Source: Chloroflexota bacterium
Lineage (GTDB): Bacteria > Chloroflexota > Limnocylindria > Limnocylindrales > CSP1-4
DNA: 6,536 bases
Assembly: GCA_021812735.1 (NCBI GenBank)
Contig: JAKAMV010000599.1
Span: 1 to 6,536, forward strand
Reading direction: 5' to 3'
Of the stretch, positions 5,145-6,536 are shown piece by piece. Within the stretch, counting starts at the first letter, position 1, and every line of letters starts with the position of its first letter. The position numbers and the translations under genes were made by a program. The notes under the pieces were generated by a model. It saw only the letters and a program-made list of their open reading frames with translations, was not told the DNA's origin and did not search any database.

Positions 5145-6046
5145 CGCTCGCCCTCTCCGACGCGAGCTACCGGTACGCCGGAACCCCTCGCGACGTGCTG
5201 GCCGGCATCACCCTGGAGGTGACACCCGGACGCGTGACCGGCCTGGTCGGCCCCAACGAGGCAGGCAAGAGCACGCTCTGCCTGGTCGCGTCCGGGCTGG
5301 CGCCCGCGTCCATCGGCGGACACCTCGACGGCTCGGTGACCGTGGACGGGACCGAGACCCGGTCGCTGAAGCCGCACGAGCTGGCGCAGCGCTGCGGCGT
5401 GCTCTTCCAGAACCCGACCACGCAGCTCTCCGGCACGGCCGTGACGGTCTACGAGGAGCTGGCGTTCGGGCCGCGCAACCTGGGGCTTCCGATCCCCGAG
5501 GTCGTGGCCCGGGTCGAGTGGGCGATGGCGATGCTGGGCATCGAGGCGCTGGCGCCGAAGGACCCCGCCCGGCTCTCGGGCGGGCAGGCGCAGCTGGTCG
5601 TGCTGGCGTCCGTGCTGGCACTCCGGCCGGCCTACCTGGTGCTCGACGAGCCGACCAGCCAGCTCGACCCGCAGGGCACGCGGCTGGTCGGCGAGGCGCT
5701 GGCGCACCTCGCCGGCGAGACGGGCACGGGAATCCTGATCGTCGAGCACAAGACCGAGCTGCTGGCGGCACTGGCCGACCGGGTGGTGGTGATCGACGGG
5801 GGACGGGTGGTCGAGTCGGGATCGGCGGCGACGATACTGGCCGATCCACGGCTCGCGGAGCTGGGGATCGAGCCGCCGGCGGCGGTGCGGCTGCGGAGGG
5901 CGCTCTCGGCCGCGGGGCTCGATCCCGATGCCGCCCTGCCGTCCGGAGCGCTCGACCCGGTAGCGGCGGCCGTCCGCGAAGTCGGTGGGCCGGCGGGACC
6001 GACCGGGGACATGGACCGTCCGGGCGGCGGGGAGCAGCGGGCGTGA
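5141..6046 (+). CDS. ecfA1: ECF transporter ATP-binding protein EcfA1
   Basis: This cytoplasmic ABC ATPase pairs with EcfA2 to power the importer. Numbered from GTG 5141 (301 aa), it has Walker A GPNEAGKST (37-45), Q-loop LFQNP with Q90, signature LSGGQ (145-149), Walker B YLVLDE (165-170) and H-loop IVEH with H203. Walker A has Glu where Gly is commonest, but the essential GKST is intact. After LSGGQ the sequence runs AQLVVLAS, without the usual Arg/Lys. Residues about 245-301 form a Pro/Gly/Ala-rich C-terminal extension. GTG 5141 is preferred because it forms a GTGA junction like those at 4133 and 6043; GTG at 5132 is the alternative, adding three residues. Neither has a clear Shine-Dalgarno sequence. 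Unlike the other operon junctions, it is separated from ecfT by repeats. Confidence 0.92.
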   Translation: MTLALSDASYRYAGTPRDVLAGITLEVTPGRVTGLVGPNEAGKSTLCLVASGLAPASIGGHLDGSVTVDGTETRSLKPHELAQRCGVLFQNPTTQLSGTAVTVYEELAFGPRNLGLPIPEVVARVEWAMAMLGIEALAPKDPARLSGGQAQLVVLASVLALRPAYLVLDEPTSQLDPQGTRLVGEALAHLAGETGTGILIVEHKTELLAALADRVVVIDGGRVVESGSAATILADPRLAELGIEPPAAVRLRRALSAAGLDPDAALPSGALDPVAAAVREVGGPAGPTGDMDRPGGGEQRA

Positions 6047-6536
6047 GCATCCCGATCGCCGTCGAATCGGTCGTCTTCGTCTACCCCGACGGCACGCGTG
6101 CCATCGACGGGGTGGATCTGCGGATCGGCCCGGGGGAGCGGGTCGCGATCGTCGGGCAGAACGGGTCCGGCAAGTCCACGCTGGTCCGGCAGCTCAACGG
6201 GTTGCTGCGGCCGACCGAGGGGCGCGTGCTGGTGGACGGCGTCGACGCCACGCGGTTCCACGTCGCCCAGCTGGCCGCGAAGGTGGGGCTCGCGTTCCAG
6301 AACCCGGACCGCCAGATCTTCGCCGGCCGGGTCCGGGCGGAGGTGGCGTTCGGGCCGCGGAACCTTGGGGTGCGGGGGGCCGACCTGGACCGCGCGGTGG
6401 ACGAGGCACTCGACGCGGTGGGCCTGGTCGACGTGGCCGACCACAACCCGTACGACCTGGGGTTCTCGCGGCGCAAGCTGCTGGCGATCGCCTCGATCCT
6501 GGCGATGGCCACGCCGGTGGTGATCCTGGACGAGCC
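6043..6536 (+). CDS. ecfA2: ECF transporter ATP-binding protein EcfA2 (3' end beyond window)
   Basis: This is the second ABC ATPase of the importer, starting at a GTG that overlaps the ecfA1 stop (GTGA). The 164 visible residues contain Walker A GQNGSGKS (38-45), Q-loop LAFQNPDRQIFAG with Q86, the conserved EVAFGPRNLG block (100-109) also found in EcfA1, and Walker B VVILDE (159-164), where the window ends. In place of a canonical LSGGQ signature it has LGFSRRK (139-145) followed by LLAIASILAM. The frame is open and uninterrupted, so this is probably a real variant and not decay. The H-loop is outside the window. Similarity of its Q-loop region to EcfA1 shows the pair are paralogues. Confidence 0.9.
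   Translation, partial: MSIPIAVESVVFVYPDGTRAIDGVDLRIGPGERVAIVGQNGSGKSTLVRQLNGLLRPTEGRVLVDGVDATRFHVAQLAAKVGLAFQNPDRQIFAGRVRAEVAFGPRNLGVRGADLDRAVDEALDAVGLVDVADHNPYDLGFSRRKLLAIASILAMATPVVILDE

Noticed and set aside
4139..5749. Long minus-strand open frame of more than 500 codons opposite ecfT and ecfA1
   Set aside because: Composition is Arg/Gly/Pro/His-rich with no domain, and it is antisense to well-supported ECF genes; a typical GC-rich shadow.
5208..6050. Minus-strand frame opposite ecfA1
   Set aside because: Arg/Pro/Ala-rich shadow of a conserved ABC ATPase gene.

Overview
The window is very GC-rich (by eye about 70%, not computed). It uses many GTG starts, packs genes tightly with 4-base GTGA overlaps, and some genes look leaderless. 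This fits a high-GC bacterium. The small-protein style, the DUF2442-like/HTH protein and the ECF genes suggest Chloroflexota (Thermomicrobia/Sphaerobacter-like) or possibly an actinobacterium, but that placement is only an impression. No rRNA, tRNA, CRISPR array, transposase or insertion sequence was seen.

Arsenic block (1-1637). A partial arsR-type repressor gene runs leftward off the window edge. A short intergenic region with an ATTGA-N6-TCAAT operator separates it from a rightward unit. The operator overlaps the -35 box of a good rightward promoter (TTGACA-17-TACAGT). The rightward unit holds a small uncharacterised 82-aa protein gene and arsM, an arsenite S-adenosylmethionine methyltransferase with its three catalytic-type cysteines. 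The likely logic is that ArsR blocks transcription until As(III) binds its cysteines, and ArsM then methylates arsenite. No efflux pump or reductase lies within the window.

Regulator (1634-2122, minus). This gene converges on arsM and shares a CTAG with it across the two stop codons. It encodes a DUF2442-like N-terminal domain fused to a C-terminal HTH_XRE domain. It is divergent from the next operon across a 45-base gap that contains a perfect CGATCC-N6-GGATCG inverted repeat, a candidate operator.

Nucleoside hydrolase and ECF transporter operon (2168-6536, plus). It encodes an inosine/uridine-type nucleoside hydrolase, then a multi-membrane-segment ECF substrate-binding (S) protein, EcfT, and two ABC ATPases, EcfA1 and EcfA2 (cut by the window end). 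This looks like an uptake-plus-cleavage module for a nucleoside or a nucleoside-derived vitamin or modified base. Queuosine salvage is one specific, testable possibility, because a nucleoside-hydrolase homologue and an ECF transporter are known to act together in that pathway.

The most unusual part is the ecfT-ecfA1 junction (4907-5144). The 3' end of ecfT, including its stop codon, is present as an exact 56-bp tandem duplication, followed by five 18-bp repeats encoding (S/T)T(V/A)VPG-like hexapeptides. Each stop is a GTGA that can also start the next frame. This gives an unbroken chain of possible terminate-and-restart steps: ecfT, a 19-codon mini-ORF, a 46-codon repeat ORF, then ecfA1. The arrangement could tune ATPase expression by repeat copy number.
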